Shown piece after piece: positions 21,332 through 22,095 of a stretch of DNA of 22,095 nt. Each line of letters opens with the position of its first letter. Within the stretch, counting starts at the first letter, position 1. The notes under the pieces are model-generated. The model searched no databases and was not told the origin of the DNA. It worked only from the letters and a program-made list of their open reading frames with translations. The translations under genes were made by a program, and so were the position numbers. Source of the stretch: Chloroflexi bacterium RBG_13_53_26 (GTDB taxonomy: Bacteria > Chloroflexota > Dehalococcoidia > UBA2247 > RBG-13-53-26); assembly GCA_001795035.1 (NCBI GenBank), contig MGMW01000090.1, positions 1-22,095 of the forward strand. Reading direction: 5' to 3'.

Positions 21332-22095
21332 TCAATCACCCTTTGCCCGGCGCAACCAGTTCTCCACCCACGATAACAGCTCTCTGTGGCTGAGAATCTC
21401 TTCGGCGGCGGAGTAGGGATCGAGCTCACCTTTCTCCACCCTTTCCAGGTATGAGTTGAGCTGGCCGTCGCTCTCCACCAACTGTAGGATCTGCCTGGTG
21501 ATCCTGTTCTCGATGGTGCGAAGCAGGTCGGCTCTGCGTTGCTGCTGACGCTTGAGCGCAAGTTTCCCACTCTGTTGAAGAGCCTGATAGTGCTTTTCGA
21601 CCTGTTGATAGAGTTCTATGGTTCCCACGTCGTTGGTGGCCTGGGTGGCCACAACGGGGACTTGCCACCACGATTGTTTTGGGCTCTGGTGGAGCATTGA
21701 CATCAACTCGCCTACCAGGTAGTCTGCCCCGGGCCGGTCGGCCTTGTTCACCGCGAAGACATCGGCGATTTCCATAAGCCCGGCTTTCATGGTCTGAATG
21801 GTGTCCCCGGCTTCCGGGACCAGGATTACCACCACGGTATCGACGGTCTCCATGATATCGATCTCTGTCTGTCCAACCCCAACCGTCTCCACGAATATGA
21901 TGTCCTTACCGGAGGCATCCATGAGTCTTATTACACCGGAAGCCGTCCGGGGCAGTCCTCCGTGACTCCCCCGGGTGGCCATGCTGCGAATGAAGACACC
22001 GTCATCAAGGAAGTGCTGTTGCATTCTGACCCTGTCTCCCAGCACAGCGCCTCCCGAAAACGGGCTGGTGGGGTCAACAGCCACGATGCCGACCT
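21332..22095 (-). CDS. meaB: MeaB/ArgK GTPase (methylmalonyl-CoA mutase chaperone), 5' end cut by window edge
   Basis: G3E-family GTPase that protects and reloads methylmalonyl-CoA mutase and related B12 mutases. Gene runs off the right edge; the frame is open there as VGIVAVDPTSPFSGGAVLGD, so the first GTG in the window (22084) is an internal valine, and the Walker A part (G1) lies outside. Counting from that GTG, G3 is ETVGVGQTE (66-74), G4 NKAD (113-116), with MATRGSHGGLPRTASG (36-51) the MeaB-specific segment. The C-terminal helical arm (about 165-250) is where the mutase-interacting dimerisation arm lies. Convergent with the Nudix gene (18 nt between stops). A VOC protein related to methylmalonyl-CoA epimerase lies elsewhere in the window; the mutase is not in view. 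Confidence 0.93.
   Translation of the reverse strand, partial: VGIVAVDPTSPFSGGAVLGDRVRMQQHFLDDGVFIRSMATRGSHGGLPRTASGVIRLMDASGKDIIFVETVGVGQTEIDIMETVDTVVVILVPEAGDTIQTMKAGLMEIADVFAVNKADRPGADYLVGELMSMLHQSPKQSWWQVPVVATQATNDVGTIELYQQVEKHYQALQQSGKLALKRQQQRRADLLRTIENRITRQILQLVESDGQLNSYLERVEKGELDPYSAAEEILSHRELLSWVENWLRRAKGD

Noticed and set aside
22082..22084. GTG as the true start of meaB
   Set aside because: It lies inside the conserved VGIVAVDP segment after the P-loop, which must be beyond the edge.

Overview
The window is about 22 kb of bacterial chromosome of moderately high GC. It carries ordinary housekeeping and catabolic genes with no phage, transposon, tRNA or rRNA that I can see. Strong AAGGAGG-type ribosome binding sites, frequent TTG and GTG starts, and the gene mix (TldD/PmbA, tandem SDRs with MaoC hydratases, MoxR with a CoxE-like VWA protein, FmdB zinc ribbon, MeaB) fit an uncultured Chloroflexota (Dehalococcoidia-like) or deltaproteobacterium-like lineage. 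This assignment is inference from gene content and has not been checked against any database.

Layout. 1-3118 (+): a 5'-truncated tldD, pmbA and a GNAT acetyltransferase in one tight operon, ending at a 30-bp perfect palindrome that probably terminates transcription from both sides. 3274-7117 (-): a five-gene operon reading MaoC-like subunit, MaoC-like hydratase subunit, then three tandem paralogous SDR dehydrogenases; together they look like the hydration and 3-hydroxyacyl oxidation steps of a beta-oxidation-type pathway. 7364-8734 (-): two VTT/SNARE-associated membrane proteins. 8936-10996 (+): MoxR AAA+ ATPase with a CoxE-like VWA partner. 11044-12485 (+): a nitronate-monooxygenase-like flavoprotein overlapping or abutting a VOC protein, both lacking residues typical of the active founding families. 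12523-13971 (-): clade-3-type haem catalase with a promoter that overlaps a 7-1-7 inverted repeat. 14223-15222 (+): FmdB-type zinc ribbon and a nitroreductase. 15252-16785: a small hypothetical (-), a doubtful small ORF (+) and a SAM methyltransferase (-).

16786-17412 is a gene-free stretch packed with dispersed-repeat-like elements. 17413-19362 (+): coaE overlapping a CoA-pyrophosphatase-type Nudix gene, then an unrecognised protein with a possible PD-(D/E)xK-like core. 19527-20300 (-): a zinc-ribbon DUF4328 membrane protein. 20576-21313 (+): a NUDT19-like Nudix hydrolase. 21332-22095 (-): 3' part of a MeaB/ArgK GTPase running off the right edge.

CoA metabolism recurs: acyl-CoA-type hydratases and dehydrogenases, CoA synthesis (CoaE), two Nudix enzymes of CoA-cleaving type, a VOC protein related to methylmalonyl-CoA epimerase and MeaB. 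The most unusual non-coding signal is a 28-bp motif with an invariant 12-bp core (TGAGGTTGGGGT) found three times. Each copy ends exactly in a -10-like hexamer and lies upstream of a + strand gene (FmdB-like, nitroreductase, NUDT19-like Nudix). It may be a shared promoter/operator module.
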